Source: Gymnopilus junonius
Lineage: Eukaryota; Basidiomycota; Agaricomycetes; Agaricales; Galerinaceae
Direction: 5' to 3'
Length of the DNA stretch: 64,000 bases
NCBI GenBank assembly: GCA_015501075.1
Contig: JADNYJ010000028.1
Coordinates: forward strand, 1 to 64,000
The notes under the pieces were generated by a model that was not told where the DNA came from, ran no database searches, and saw only the letters and a program-made list of their open reading frames with translations. The position numbers were made by a program, and so were the translations under genes. Shown here one piece after another: positions 12,211 through 24,400 of this stretch (position 1 is its first letter; each line of letters starts with the position of its first letter).

Positions 12211-14900
12211 TTTAGGATGTTTATTGTCCTCGAGTCTTACTTTCTGGGAAGCAGAGGTGGTTTGACCCTCCCTTTTGGCTTCAGTTTCCTTTTTTTCCCT
12301 TCATAGAGCATGGTCCTCAGAGTCATTCAATAGGTCTATGCTTTCATTTTCGGAGATGGTCTATGCACTGGCAAGATCGATCTTTGTTCATTCTACTTTT
12401 ATAATATAATATTTTTGGATGGACCAAGAACATTTCCCCTCTGGGCTCTGAAGCTTTGCCTGCAGAACATTTCGCTATATTCTCTCTCCTACATCTTCAT
12501 GGCTCACCATCACCATCATCCCAATTTTTATCACCTCCTTTTTCCTCTCTTCAATGCATTTTCTCTCCTTCTTTCAATATGTTTTCACACTGACGTTGAT
12601 TACTCAGACCACAAGACCCTCCTCCACCCTCCATCATAATCATTTGCTCATCTCACTCTACTTGTCGGCACATTGTCAACATTGTCAATGCATCATGGGA
12701 TGTGGGTGTGGAAGGAAGCCATATCCTCTCCAGTGGATCTCTGCTCCAGTCTTCGAAGCCCTGGTCTTCTGCTTCGGGGGCTCCTATTTGGCATTCCGGA
12801 CTTGGGTGGAAAGTGCGTTGCTGATGAGGGGCCCGGTGCATCTGCGCTCTCCTCGGTATGTTTGCAGTGGTGATGGAGGTGCATTACTGGCTTCACTCTC
12901 TACTTGAATGGAAGCTGAAATACCACCCACTAGATATGCCTCCACCGGAGCTCAAGATGGGGTTGGGAAATTAAAGGTAATTGAAACTGCCTTGATGTCC
13001 TTATATATAATTGATATTAACCAATTGTCCTGTGACTCTTGAAACCCCAAATACAGAAACAGAGCTAGCGACTGGTGATGACATGAGTGGCAAGATGGAT
13101 GGTTGTGCAATGCGGTCGCAGCTCTACTTCCTGACCAGCCTCGTGTTTCTGGGCTCTGTAACTATAGGTGTACATTGGGCCAAAAATTAAATTAATTTAA
13201 TTTAATTAAATTAATTAATTAAATCGAAGAGAGAGAGGGAGAAATAATGAATCCTACCTATACATATCACAGTCAAGCATACCTGAAGCCCTGCAAATTG
13301 ACAAAAGGAGGAGGCATCAAAAGCGGGGTTTTTTTTCCAAGCGCGCATTGCATGGGTGCCTACGAAATTGATGTCCCTTGAGCAACAGGCCAGTTCACGC
13401 ATGTCCTTATTTTTTCTATCTGCACTTCACGCAGTCATGCAGCATTTCAATTTCAAAGGAGTGCTTGCCATGATATGGGTTCCTCAATTCACTGTGGGGC
13501 AGGAGGAGAAGCAGCACAAATAATTAAATTCCTACCTAAAACAGACACTAAATTTTATTTTTTCTTCGCGCTTTGCATGGACTCTTGATTCTACACTATT
13601 CTGTGCTTTTACCTTTTTGTTTCCTTCTCACTGTGGCCTCCAAAGCCGAGTATATTTATGAATGAGTACAGCTGAATGCCTAGCTTATCACCTGACTTGG
13701 CTGACATAACTAATTGCCTTGTACAGTAATTTGACCCTCAAAAGAGCACTCAAATTCTGAGGGCTGGATGACAGCACCATCCGGACCGTGACCTGACTGA
13801 GACCCAGAACATCATGCTCATCATCTACGGCGTGTTCTGCCACATAGGGGAAAATATAAATACACCAAAACCACCCTGGGATGCAGACTAGATATACACT
13901 ATTGCAATTTTATTCCAGGTAATCCGTAAGAGAGGAGGATTTGGGGGTTGGATGGAAATTGTGTGGAAATCACCTTTTTTGGTTAAAATCCAGCTGACAT
14001 GCAAAATGTGATGTGCAAAAAGTTTGACATGATTCTCAACATTTTTAGGAAACCCAGTAAGTAGAGACAAGGGACAGAAATATTAATATCACAATTGTGA
14101 CAGAAGTTAGAACTAGACAGCGATAAATGAACATTTCCGTGCAATCAGCGTTCATGTGCAGTGTTCATTTCACTAGTTCTAAACCTAAGAATGACTTATT
14201 TTATGAGGACCCTTAAGGGACTTGTTTTTATTTCCCGACCTCACAGCAAATGATGGCATCAAAATTGAGCGAAAATATTTCCATTTGCGGTGTTATCTTA
14301 TCTATAGTCCTACACGGGCTGCCTCAAAAAGAATTTTATAGCATTACTCAACTCCTGCACATTGACAGTTGGAGGAGGAGTTTGGTAACACACTCTCTCA
14401 TTCTTTGTCATGGGCAAGTTGTTTGGTGCTTCCTTTAGCTACTATATCTCTTTTATATTTTACCTATATTTCATACAATGCAACCAAACAACAAAAACAG
14501 GATCATTCAATATACTCAGTAAACTAAGGTACTCTACATGAAAAGCATGCTAATGAAATAAAACACTACCACCCACTCCCGCATGCTTGAATAGAGATGA
14601 AGATGGAGAATGTCAGTACAATTCGCTGGTGGCCAGGTCATAGACCAGTGCTCACAGGTTGACAAAGAAGAGGCACCAAGCAAAGCAGGGGGCCAAAACC
14701 ACTCCTGATTGCTGTGGAAAGGGGCCTTCCATTCGTGCTCATATACGGGGGAGGTGGTGATGGGAAGATCATTCGAGCATGGTGATGATGGGCGTGCAGG
14801 GTTGGGGGCGAAAAAAACCCTCCAACCTGAGAGGGCAGAGGAGGAGGAGAGGCGCCGACAACATTGAAGGCCCTCATCCAGACCTTCTAACTGATGAAAA
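12211..14900. other. No gene recognised
   Basis: This is mixed sequence with another CT-rich stretch (about 12,470-12,660) and a low-complexity TTAAT-type AT tract at about 13,187-13,225. No conserved motifs or convincing splicing patterns were found on either strand. Confidence 0.4.
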
Positions 14901-14949
14901 AGGAATAGAGGGGGGTGGGAGCACCAGTGAACGATGCACATCCACCTGC

Positions 14950-16670
14950 AGTTTGATCTTGCGAATGAAAGATGTGGTAGTGGGCGGCAGTGGCGGACAA
15001 TGCCAGTGTGATGTCAAATCACCCCCGTCTCATTCTTGGATATGAGGGGGGGTGTCAATGCAAGTCGGGCCACCTCCAGCTCAGTTGAGCGAGCATTAGA
15101 AGTGGCATGGAAGAAGAGAAGCCACTTCTGCCTCATTCTTGCAGACGAGGGAGGTGGCTAGGTGGCGGAGAGCGAATGAGCCCTCAGCTCATGGAGTGAG
15201 GCATAAGGGGGGAGTCGAACTACCTACAGCTCGGTTGAACGAGCACTGGAGGTAGTAGGAAAAGAGTGAAACCACCTCCGGCTTGCTCTTGCAAATGAGG
15301 GAGGCAGGTAGGCAGTGCCGAGTGCAAGCGGACCTTCGCCTCGCTCTGCTGGCAAGGGAGGTGAGAGGTGGTGGAAGCGTTAAAATATGCCGACATCTAC
15401 CAAAAAAAAAGGTCAGTAAGGCTATTGAATGGAAGTAAAAAAGACAGAACATGCTTGCGACATTATCGCGAGCACATCTGGGACATACCTGTTGGGCCTA
15501 CCTCTTCAAGAGTCTCCCCTGTGCTATTCCTACCCTAGTTCTTCAAGAGGAGGGGCCCACATCCTCATTGGTGGAGGGGCAGCACGGTGTGCAGGGAGAC
15601 CAGAGGAGAGGGCAGCAACAACATGCTGAGCTAAGTGACTCATGTTGCAGTGAGAACACACTGACTCATCCCAATAATGTCATGCATGGCTAGCCAAGAT
15701 GCTGATGATCACCGCTAATGGGTGACTCTGAGGAGAGTCCATGTGTGAGGCAAGCCGATCCAGTTCGGCAAACACTGGAACCTCTTCTCTTCCACCACCA
15801 CTGCCCTCTCTCCTCGCAGCACATTGCCCCTCCCTCCAATGAGGATGTGGGCTATTATCGATTGAAGATAGGGAGCCCATCTTACTGCTCTGGATGGGGG
15901 CCGGATACAACAGGGGGACCCAGGGAGTGGGAGGCCCACCAGGTGAGTAACAGATCGGGCTCACAATTTTTCGTGAGCATGTTCTGGTTCTTTTTTCTTT
16001 TTTTGCTGTGCTAATTGCATGCCCACACCCTCCCACAGGTCTGCCCTCGCTGCTGCCTGCCACCTTTTCCTCTCCCTCACTTGCAAATGTGAGACAGAGA
16101 TTTCGTGCCCAACAGGAGTTAAGCTCCTGCTGGGTCCTTTTTCTTGTGGCTCGGGGACCTCTACGCATTGTGATGGTGGCATGTTCATTCATTGGCATGT
16201 CTGCTTGAGCAGACGTGCCAATTTCGCATGTCGAGGTAAGTAATAGAATGAGCTAGCAGTGTATTTGCTAGCTCATTCTATCTGTTTTTCTTTTCTCACA
16301 TCTCAACTACACTAACGAATGTGTTTTTGCCTTACAGGAGTTGGGTGCTTAGTCGCCAATCCTACTGCTCCACCTCCCTAGCCAGCAAGAGTGAGCAGAA
16401 GGCACATTTGTCGTGCCACCGCCCAGCCACCTCCCTCATCTGCAAGAACGAGGCAGAGGTGGCTTCACCCTCTTCCCACTACCCCTACTGCTCATTCAAC
16501 TGGGCTGGGGGTGCGTTCAACTCATGTTGCCGCCCCCCTCATATGCAAGAACGAGATGGGGGTAGTTTGACGTCAATACAAACACCACCCCCTTGTTCAT
16601 ACAATCAAGTTGGAGGTGGATTAGCTGGGGGTGACTTGATCATGCTAACCAGTGTGTTCACGTCTTGTAC
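14950..16670. repeat. Complex nest of imperfect inverted repeats (fold-back-like)
   Basis: The left arm (about 15,010-15,380) contains modules such as CACCTCC-GCTC-TTG-CGAGCA and CTTGCA-A-GAGGGAGGTGGC. The same modules occur in the opposite orientation in the right arm (about 16,370-16,640). An inner pair sharing CCCACATCCTCATTGG lies at about 15,567-15,582 and, inverted, near 15,837-15,852. Within each arm the module repeats two or three times with variation. No transposase was seen. Fold-back transposons and palindromic amplification products look like this. Arm identity was judged by eye only. Confidence 0.5.
16244..16280. repeat. Perfect 15-bp inverted repeat with 7-nt loop
   Basis: TAGAATGAGCTAGCA at 16244-16258 is exactly complementary to 16266-16280, with the 7-nt loop GTGTATT. 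It lies inside a stretch that could be an intron on the plus strand (GTAAGTAATAG at about 16,236 to TTGCCTTACAG at about 16,338). It has the same geometry as the hairpin at 10,132-10,168 but a different sequence. Confidence 0.65.
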
Positions 16671-16679
16671 ATAGGTAGT

Positions 16680-17845
16680 AAGTACTAGGTACTAGTTTTT
16701 TTTTCTTTCAATACATGTCTTTAGATTTGCAAAACACAATGGGTGATGGATACATTCCTGTACCCGTACCCCATCTTGCACGACCATCTGACTTGGTCCT
16801 CGTATTGCCGTGTGAAGCAGCGGCCCTCATCCCTACAAGTTTTCTGTGAAAAATATAACTTGAGGTCATGGATCAAAACCTTGATTTTGATTTAGGCATA
16901 GGCATGGGAACACGGTCGACGGTCAACCTTGGATCCCAGTCAAATCCCAGCCTCGACCAAAGACCATTAATTTTCAATGATAAATAGTGTCATACGACTT
17001 ACTAATCGCCCAAAGTTCCGCGGTGCCATTGCAGGCATCTTTTCCTTCCTTCTAAGTCCTTTCCTCACTGATATTGATAATGGTGTTGTTGTGTTGCTGC
17101 TTTTCCTCTCCATCAAAGCTGGACCTATCACATCTCCCTGCGTGGTCTGCAAATTTTCCATAGATTCTGATGCTCACTTTCTACCATTGAATATGGAGAA
17201 GCTGCGAGACATGGCTGTTCTAAAGTGCATGTGATGTCCAATAACCATGTATCAAATCAAATCAAATCCCACACTGGTACTAGTTTCAGTGCTCATAGAC
17301 CGCAGGATTGCTACTTAGAAGGATCTGACTAAGGATATATGTAGCAAACTGTAGGGGCCTGCACACCATGGCATTCAGGTTGCACTGAGGTGTAGCCGTC
17401 ATTGCCTTTCATTGAGTCTGGATAAAATGTCTTATCGAAGAGAAAGCTTATGGTTGGTTCATTCTCCTGTCGAAATGTTGAAGAGGGGCTGACAAGTTGG
17501 GACATGTGCAGGTTGCTCAACTAGTTCTCCTCTGGCATCGTCTCTGAGTACCCATTACAAGGAGGGACTTCTTGCTGCATCTGCTGGTTCGTGATATCGC
17601 TCCAGTTCCAGAAGGGCTAGAAGCAAAACTCATATGGTCAGAAAGTTTAAACATAGCCTATTAGGTGAAATGAGCTCTTAGTATTCGTGAAAACTCACCT
17701 CATTGCCTATTAGAATGCTGGTTTGAGAAGTTGCTGTTCGGGGGCACTCAAGATTGGATACTGAAGCCAGTTCATCACGGGTGCTTCGACTGGTATTCTG
17801 GGAGCAACTGGGTCCAAAGAGGGGCAGAATGAGATCTAAGCAGAT
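16680..17845. other. No gene recognised
   Basis: No conserved motif was seen. Short frames on both strands lack a consistent phase. A short ATCAA-type microsatellite lies near 17,250-17,268. Confidence 0.35.
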
Positions 17846-17849
17846 GACT

Positions 17850-18560
17850 CTAGTAAGAGAGTGTACAGGAATGGAGAGTGATGCCACTGACCATCATCTC
17901 ATTGTTCAGCAGGAGTTCATGGTTTGGGGATTCATCAAATTCTGCTGGGGCATGTTGTGACTGGAGGGTATGGGTGATTTCTTGGGCAGAAACATCATCG
18001 TTGATTGGACCAGATCCGATATCGGTCCAGACCCAGTAAGGATTTACATGGGTCAGATTTGTGAAGGCATCCACAGAATTTTTGGTCCAGGTTTGAGCTT
18101 TCTTAGCCTTTCTTGGCCTTTGTTTTTCCTTTCTCCTCTCATTTTCTCTCTTCTTCCATGGCTGATACTTATAATTCAGATATTGTAATCTATGTTCAGC
18201 AGCAACTTCTTCGGCCAATTGCTTATAATGATGTCACAATGCAGGTTCCCCATGCCAAATGTGGGAGGCGAGTCTGGAAATCTCAGATGCATGGAGTCCT
18301 TGAATGCTAGCTGAAAAATCATGCCAAAATAGGAGCCAACTATTGGAGGGCCATGGTGGCACTCACGGAGGAGCCATGAGTACCATGAGTATGGTATTTC
18401 CAAATTACAATACCTGGTTAGCTTGGTCAGAAGGGAGACTGACTGAATGGTGGCATCCAGCGATGGTTTTATATGGTTTTGTTTTAGCCGATTTTTCATG
18501 CCTTTCATTTGTCTCCTGTAGTAAAAGTAAAATCTGTAGGGGAGTTGAATCCTAATGCTT
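17850..18560 (-). pseudogene. HMG-box transcription factor remnant
   Basis: On the minus strand a segment reads ISRLASHIWHGEPAL, stop, then HHYKQLAEEVAAEHRLQY followed by NYKYQPWKKRENERRKEK. That is the second half of an HMG box as found in fungal MATA_HMG/Rox1-type proteins: Trp in helix 2, the A-EEV--EH motif of helix 3, then Y-Y-P and a basic tail. Upstream, YFYYRRQM near 18,500 could be the degraded start of the box (usual form FILYR). One stop codon interrupts the box, and the two parts are in different frames. The C-terminal region continues with acidic and Asn-rich sequence to a stop at 17,850. HMG-box proteins bind the DNA minor groove; this copy is almost certainly inactive. Confidence 0.6.
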
Positions 18561-18599
18561 TCCTGACTCATTCGATCACTTCTATCTCATATCTACAGG

Positions 18600-19355
18600 G
18601 TTGCACTTCAGTTTGACCATGTTCAGGAATCAGGGCGGCAATTCTTTGCACAATTCCATGCCAGAATGAGTCACGCCTTGATCAGGGGAGGAGCATGGGG
18701 CAGACAAAACGTGTGATCTCAGAACGGACTCATAGGCAGCATCAATGTGTCACTTATTGTTAGAAATTAATGTTACAACTTATGGTCATCTATCTCCATG
18801 AGACTAAGGTCAATTAAATAAAGGACCTCGATGGATCCGGACCATAAGGTGGCCCATGGGAAACTTATAGCACATCGCTTGTAAGAAATAACAATTGGTT
18901 CTGAAAGACGCGCTTAACTTTGGACACAAGTATGGCATTATCCACTTATGTAAGAGATACTAGAATAGAAATACATTTACTTAAAAAGGAATTGGCATTA
19001 TGTAAGGTTTTTGCACTTCCTACAGCTAGTACTACATGTCTACTGCCGTCAGCCACTGGGCTGAAGAGGTAGCCCTCAGTCCCCTTTTTCTGCCACAGTT
19101 TTGAGGTATTCTGTCATCATATTGTCTTCTGTCTACCTTTTCTGTAAGTAAGGTCCAAGTAAGAGGCCCTTTATCATACCTTACACCACCTCTCAAGGAT
19201 GTAAAATTTGACTTCAGACATATTAAGGCAACATATACAGAATAATTGATTTAGGGATCTTGAGGAGTTTGCCTTGACCAGCATTGATGCGATCCACGCA
19301 GCTAGATACAGTGCATTGATAGTTGCTGAGTAATTTACGGCTGAGATGAAAGAAA
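18600..19355. other. No gene recognised
   Basis: Neither strand shows a conserved motif or a plausible exon chain. Confidence 0.35.
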
Positions 19356-19360
19356 TATGT

Positions 19361-19650
19361 TTACCCATTTAATGCAAAATCAGCAAGCAGCACATCTCCA
19401 GTCCTCATACTGACCACTTTGCTGGAACAGGAAGCTGCAATTCGAAGAATAACAGCATCCCCTTTCCAATGAGTGTTGGGGATGATATGCTCTATAGCCA
19501 GATTCTTGGCCAAACAATGATCATTCTTGAAAAAAAACTGAAAACTGTGCTTCATGCCATAGATATCGATTACAGTGACTTCACAGTCCCACACATGGGG
19601 TTGGGTACTGTCATCAGTGAAAGCGCCTTGGAGGAGTGTGAATCATCGAC
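19361..19650 (-). pseudogene. Fragment of an unnamed fungal repeat-family protein
   Basis: The minus strand is open from about 19,640 to the stop at 19,361-19,363. It reads QGAFTDDSTQPHVWDCEVTV, then an Ile/Tyr/Phe-rich stretch, HWKGDAVILRIA, and finally GDVLLADFALNG. From memory, this pattern (a central HW-GD-V segment and a final LADFA) resembles a hypothetical protein family present in many copies in mushroom genomes. No start codon or N-terminal domain is visible, so this is a C-terminal fragment. Confidence 0.35.
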
Positions 19651-20307
19651 AGCCATTGTCCTGGGATAGGATGCTGGTAAACTTGGGACATTGATTGGTC
19701 AACCGATAAATCCTTCCTCGAATTGTGAAGTGTCTATGGCACTTTGATTTGGAAGAGATGGGCTTGTGTTGATAGGGCATTTGGATGTAAATATGGGGCA
19801 CATCGAAAGCGAAAATAGATTAAATATGCTGATACGCCAAAAGACATTTGGAGGCGTCTAACATATGCTCGATCATATGGCACAGAAACAATACCTGGGA
19901 TTGCATGACCCTGAGGGAGAGAATACATGATAAATTCTAGGGTGTGAAACACGAAAACAGGCAGCCATTGGCTTCACGTCAGGATCCTACAGTGAATCAA
20001 GTCAGTCTTTTGCCCTGAAGTAAAAGGATTTCAGCAAGCGGCAATGTGTGTCTGATGATGTCACTTATTTATTACATATTTCCTACTGCAGTACTAGATT
20101 TCTTTACCCTTACGTCTGACTCATGATACAAACCTCTGTCGGGTTTCACAAGCACGGAGTTGTGCACCTAGATTGAGATTGTGTTGTAGGCCATCAATTC
20201 TCTCATGTCCAGGGTCACATTTTTTCGGTCACCATCGAGTCACCTTGGAAGTTGAAGTCACCGGCCATTATGTAGTCACATTTCCACATTCTCATGACTC
20301 AAGAGCC

Positions 20308-20780
20308 TTGTCTTCATGAGAACTCATCTTCTCTATGCTGCCACATTTTGGTAACTTATTACATGAGGAAACGTCGTGACGATATGTTTTCAGAATATTG
20401 AGAACAGATCGGAATTGTATCAGGCTGCACCAGGCCACACCCAATGCGCACCACGTGGGAACTGGGCACTCTCGTGATCAATTCAACAAAGATTCAGTAG
20501 GACTTCGCCTTCGACTCCCATCTCCCCCCATCCACTCTGCCCTTTCTTCCTGCTTTTATATCTCGTCTTCAGGTCACGGCATGCTACAACAGATAGGATG
20601 GGTTGATGCTAAGTAAGTCCCACTTGTGATGTTATCAAATTGGCTGGCTAACTGACACATCTTTCACTTTCATAGTGCCTCTTCCTGACTTCAAGGGGCT
20701 CATGCTAGGTAAGTTTTGTCTTCATGAAAACTCATCTTCTCTATGCTGCCACATTTTGGTAACTTATTACATGAGGAAAA
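20308..20780. repeat. 65-bp direct repeats flanking 343 bp
   Basis: The segment starting TTGTCTTCATGA and ending ACATGAGGAAA occurs at 20308-20372 and again at 20716-20780, with about two differences. The 343 bp between the copies contain a CT-rich stretch and a GTAAG-type splice donor, but no recognisable coding sequence. It could be a small LTR-like unit or a local duplication. Confidence 0.55.
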
Positions 20781-21015
20781 CAGGCCTTTAACCTAAGTTG
20801 GGATCAAAGCTGAGATCAAAGTTGGCCCCAACTTTGGCTACCGTGAACGTCCCTAATACATAGAGATATTTGGATGATTTTATGGTCTATACTTAGCTGT
20901 CTGTCATGCAATTCATCAACCCCAGGTGACACGTAGATTGCATGTAGATCGTCCCAGAACCCTGAGTCAAAATCCCATCGGCACTTAATCTGATCTGGAG
21001 CTGCTGCAAGCCAAC

Positions 21016-22455
21016 TCATGACAAATAGGTGTGACCAGTCTCGGATTCCATCAACCTAGGCGGCCTTGTAAAGTCATTGAGACCCAAAGACAGGCAAATA
21101 TTGTACCCAGTCTTGCTTGAAGAAATATATATATGATAACCAACACTGCTGGGTGAACTGCTCTCCACAACATTGGACTCCTCCCTCAATGTGAAGCTTC
21201 CACTTCCAGAGGCATAGCTGCCACTAGGCATATAACTTCTACTCCCTGAGTAACCCCTGGAGTAACTTCATGTATGAATTTGACTTCGACTGCCACTACC
21301 CCTAGAACATTCTTCACTGTACTCGTAGCTGCCTGTACAACTTCCCAAGGACGTCCTGTTGTGGCTCTGAATACCTTCCACTGTAACCTCAGGTCATCAA
21401 TGAGCCTGAAATTCTTCATGTATAGCTCCTAGCAGTAGGCTTCCTGGTCCCACTTCCACTTCTTCCACTCCCACTAATACTGCTATCATTTTCCTTATCC
21501 GATAATGACTGGTAGCTTCTGTTTCATACCCAGACGTATATGACTGAGTAGTTACACATCTTCTAATCTCTCTAGCCCTCGACAATGTAGAAGCTGAATG
21601 GACAAAGGAGATATTAGTCATCATCCCTGAACGAACCAGCACTGCTCAGTCTGAACAATGACATGAACATAGAAGGTTTGACTTGAGACTGAGAGACTTG
21701 AGTGGGCAAAATCGCGGTCAACCCAGTTCCCGACACTGTCACAGTGGTCATTTGCAACCATCTCCATGAAATTCGTCTGCGAGAAATAAGTTGATGAAAC
21801 ATTCGACCTCCTTCCATCCTCCAAAGAAACCATAGTACAGAAATGTTCATCCAACACACCTGAACACACTCTATCACGTCCCCTCCCTGTACTTGAGGGA
21901 GGCAAAATGAACACATTCTTCCCCAAACTCGAGCCATTCGAAATCATCATGGGAGAATCACCAAACATCCCCACACTCCCTGCGCACAATTAATCGCACT
22001 TTTCAACTCCTCAGCCAAATCTGCCATCAAGCTGCTCATTCTCAAACTCTGGTAGGCATAATAACCCTTGGGTCATCTGGATAGGCATACTCCTGATTTT
22101 GTATGACTGTATTGTCTACAGTCTGGCTGTGGTGAGATGATACAAAAGAAGATTGGCAGGAGGTTTGGGTGTCGAAGTCAGACATGTCAGTTATGGAGCT
22201 GAGAGGGGAACAAAGAAGATAAATCTGGTGCCATTGCTGGTATTGCTGGAGCGGCAACTGCTACTGTTGATGGGCAATCATGCCCATGTCATCTTGCACA
22301 TTGGGGCACATAGCGATTGGATGCTGGTACAATTCAAGAGGTCTAACATGACAATGCCTTGACCTCCACCAAGGCAAGCCATGAGAGGAGGAGCATGTGT
22401 GGGTATAGGAGGGCTTGGCGCCTCTGCCCCCTGTAGGGAGGTGAGGTGTGGACAT
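21016..22455 (-). pseudogene. Ser/Gly- and Gln-rich protein remnant, unknown family
   Basis: The minus strand has three coding-like stretches. The first is Gln/Ser-rich (QLPLQQYQQWHQ, then SDFDTQTSCQSSF), at 22,455-22,042 with one internal stop. The second starts at an ATG near 22,050 (MSSLMADLAEELKSAINCAQ). The third is a Tyr/Ser/Gly-rich tail (YMPSGSYASGSGSFTLREES) ending at 21,016. Frames change between them, so the gene is broken or has introns I could not place. No known domain was seen. The composition suggests a disordered regulatory protein. Confidence 0.3.
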
Positions 22456-22479
22456 TGAGGTTCCAGGTCAATATGAAGA

Positions 22480-23700
22480 AGCTATCAAAAATAAAGATAA
22501 TGAGTACAAGTCAAATATCAAGATCAAATGGAAACTGACAGGTTGAGTGCAAGTGCAAAGTTTGACTATGCCAAACCTAGGGAGCGATTCCTGCTCCCGC
22601 TCTTAATACTCGCATTATCAGGAACATCCCCCGAAGTAGCCTGGTCATGGGCAAAGACAACCTTGCATTATCATTACCAACTGACCTGGATTCTCTAAGC
22701 CTAGCATGAGCACCCTCAATGCAGCTGTGATTCCCATGAAGACCATCATTTTCTGGTGTAATATGTTGGCTGTGCTTGTGTTCATGGGAGCGAAGGAGGC
22801 GAAATGAAAGCTAGAGACCCTGGAGCAGACTTATCTCCAGCAGGCATTCTTTTCTTCCATAGTGCAACGATTTTTCCAACTGAAGCAAGTGGCGATCATG
22901 GTGAAGACTGTTGGAATTGACATTGGCCTGAAGTAGGCATAACTGGGGTCCTAGTAAAAGCCTCTGAGTCCAAGCAGACTCGGAATTGGGGGTGGTATAT
23001 AACCCAAATCCAGTGGGGGGTGATGGTCTTAGTATTGGTATTGGTCCAAGTATTGGTATATGTATTCGTAAAAGCGCTTCGAGTAGCTGGATAAGTCAGA
23101 CTGGTATAGGTTCCTGCATGCGGCGAGCCTGGAGTTGTGGACCTGAGCCCGGTAGACAAACTTGATCGGATATCACCACACACCCCAGTCACAGATCCCA
23201 ATGACTCAACAAACATCTCCTTGGAGTATTTCATCTTGATCCAATCCCATGCTTCAGCCGCAGACAGGGTTTTAACCTAGTCCCATATACCAGTATCGAG
23301 GCACATGGCCAAAAGGCCAAGAGCTTTAGCATTCTTGGAGTTGTAATTCTCCAGTTTATGGTGGTATACCTCTTCAGTGGCAGTCCAGCAAGAGAAGCGG
23401 GCATTGTACAGGATGATATCACCCTGGGCAGGCCCGGTGGCAGGAGTGGTGTTGGTGGCATGAGTGCCAGTAGGAAAGGTGGGTTCCCTAATTGCTTGCT
23501 CTGGAGGAGCAGTAAGGGTTCCTTCAAGGACAGCTTTAATGTCCATATGGAGAATGACGGCCTCCATCTTTGATGCCCATTGGCGGTAGTGACGACCATT
23601 GAATTTAGGAAGGTCAGAGGCAGTGAAGGAAATGGAAGTGGTGTTCTTGATGAAGACATTGTTGAGTTGATTGGACGGTTGGAATTTCTGTTAAGAAAAA
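22480..23700 (-). pseudogene. Ty1/Copia retrotransposon gag remnant
   Basis: The minus strand opens with KFQPSNQLNNVFIKNT and SISFTASDLPKFNGRHYRQW, the typical beginning of a basidiomycete Copia gag. It continues in frame through MEAVILHMDIKAVLEGTL and YHHKLENYNSKNAKALGLL. A single in-frame TAG follows GIWD (23,278-23,280), after which AEAWDWIKMKYSKEMF resumes the same frame. Gag packages the element's RNA. No protease, integrase or reverse transcriptase follows on the left, so the element is truncated. Below about 22,900 the frame degrades. Confidence 0.6.
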
Positions 23701-23709
23701 AGGCTGGGT

Positions 23710-24400
23710 TGTGTCAGTGACAGGTGTGTAAAAGTGTGCTAAATAAGGAAAGCACTGCTAAAAATACCTGTGCCAGACATGGAATTAACCCCTTAAGGGC
23801 AATTTGTCCAGACAGCGACAGATGTCCAGGCCACATGACAAGGCCCTATACAATGTTTGCATGTAGCGAACAATTGTGGGAGAGCATTCTGTCTAGTGAC
23901 GAACAGCTGTGGTCAATGTTCTGCCTAATGGGAACTATCTTCCCAGGTAGAAGTAAGCTACAGACCAATGCTAAGCAGGTTCTGCACAATGGCGAACAAT
24001 GCTAGACAGGTTCTGCCCTAAGGCGAACTCAATGTCAAGCAGGTTCTGCCAATGGCAAACAGCATGCTTTGCTATCGGGGCCCATAACCTATTGAGCAGC
24101 AAGTGGTACATACAGTGAGCAACCACTGTATGCACGATGTGCTCTGCATAGTATCGATGTAGCTACTAGCTTACCTGGGTTGTGAGAGGCTAGTGCTAAG
24201 GTGACTACTTAGGCTACTACTTAGAAGTGCAAATGACTTAGATTAGGATGCTGTTTAGAGTGTCCTTATATACCTACAGGACATGCAGTGACTAACTACA
24301 TATGAGTAATGCATAAGGCAATTACTCAGCTAATTACTATGTAATTACTAATATCTACTCATAAGATGAGTAATATGCTCACTAAGTGATCACATGTTTT
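23710..24400 (-). promoter_or_regulatory. Probable 5' LTR/leader of the Copia remnant
   Basis: This lies just upstream (on the minus strand) of the gag start. Read on the minus strand it contains a TATA box, GGTATATAAGGACAC, near 24,262-24,276, and AT-rich upstream DNA. That order (TATA, leader, gag) is what a Copia LTR would give. No second LTR is present to fix the borders, so the limits are approximate. Confidence 0.4.
23930..24065. repeat. Degenerate short tandem repeat
   Basis: Four or five imperfect copies of a roughly 30-bp unit containing AAGCAGGTTCTGC followed by AATGGCGAAC lie in a row. They fall within the presumed LTR/leader of the Copia remnant, so they may be part of that regulatory region. 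Confidence 0.5.

Noticed and set aside
13187..13225. AT-rich TTAAT tract as a replication origin or centromere element
   Set aside because: It is only about 40 bp of low-complexity sequence with no supporting motif or context.
23930..24065. Short repeated units as a CRISPR array
   Set aside because: The units are degenerate, contiguous and without unique spacers. The genome is eukaryotic, and they lie in an LTR-like region.
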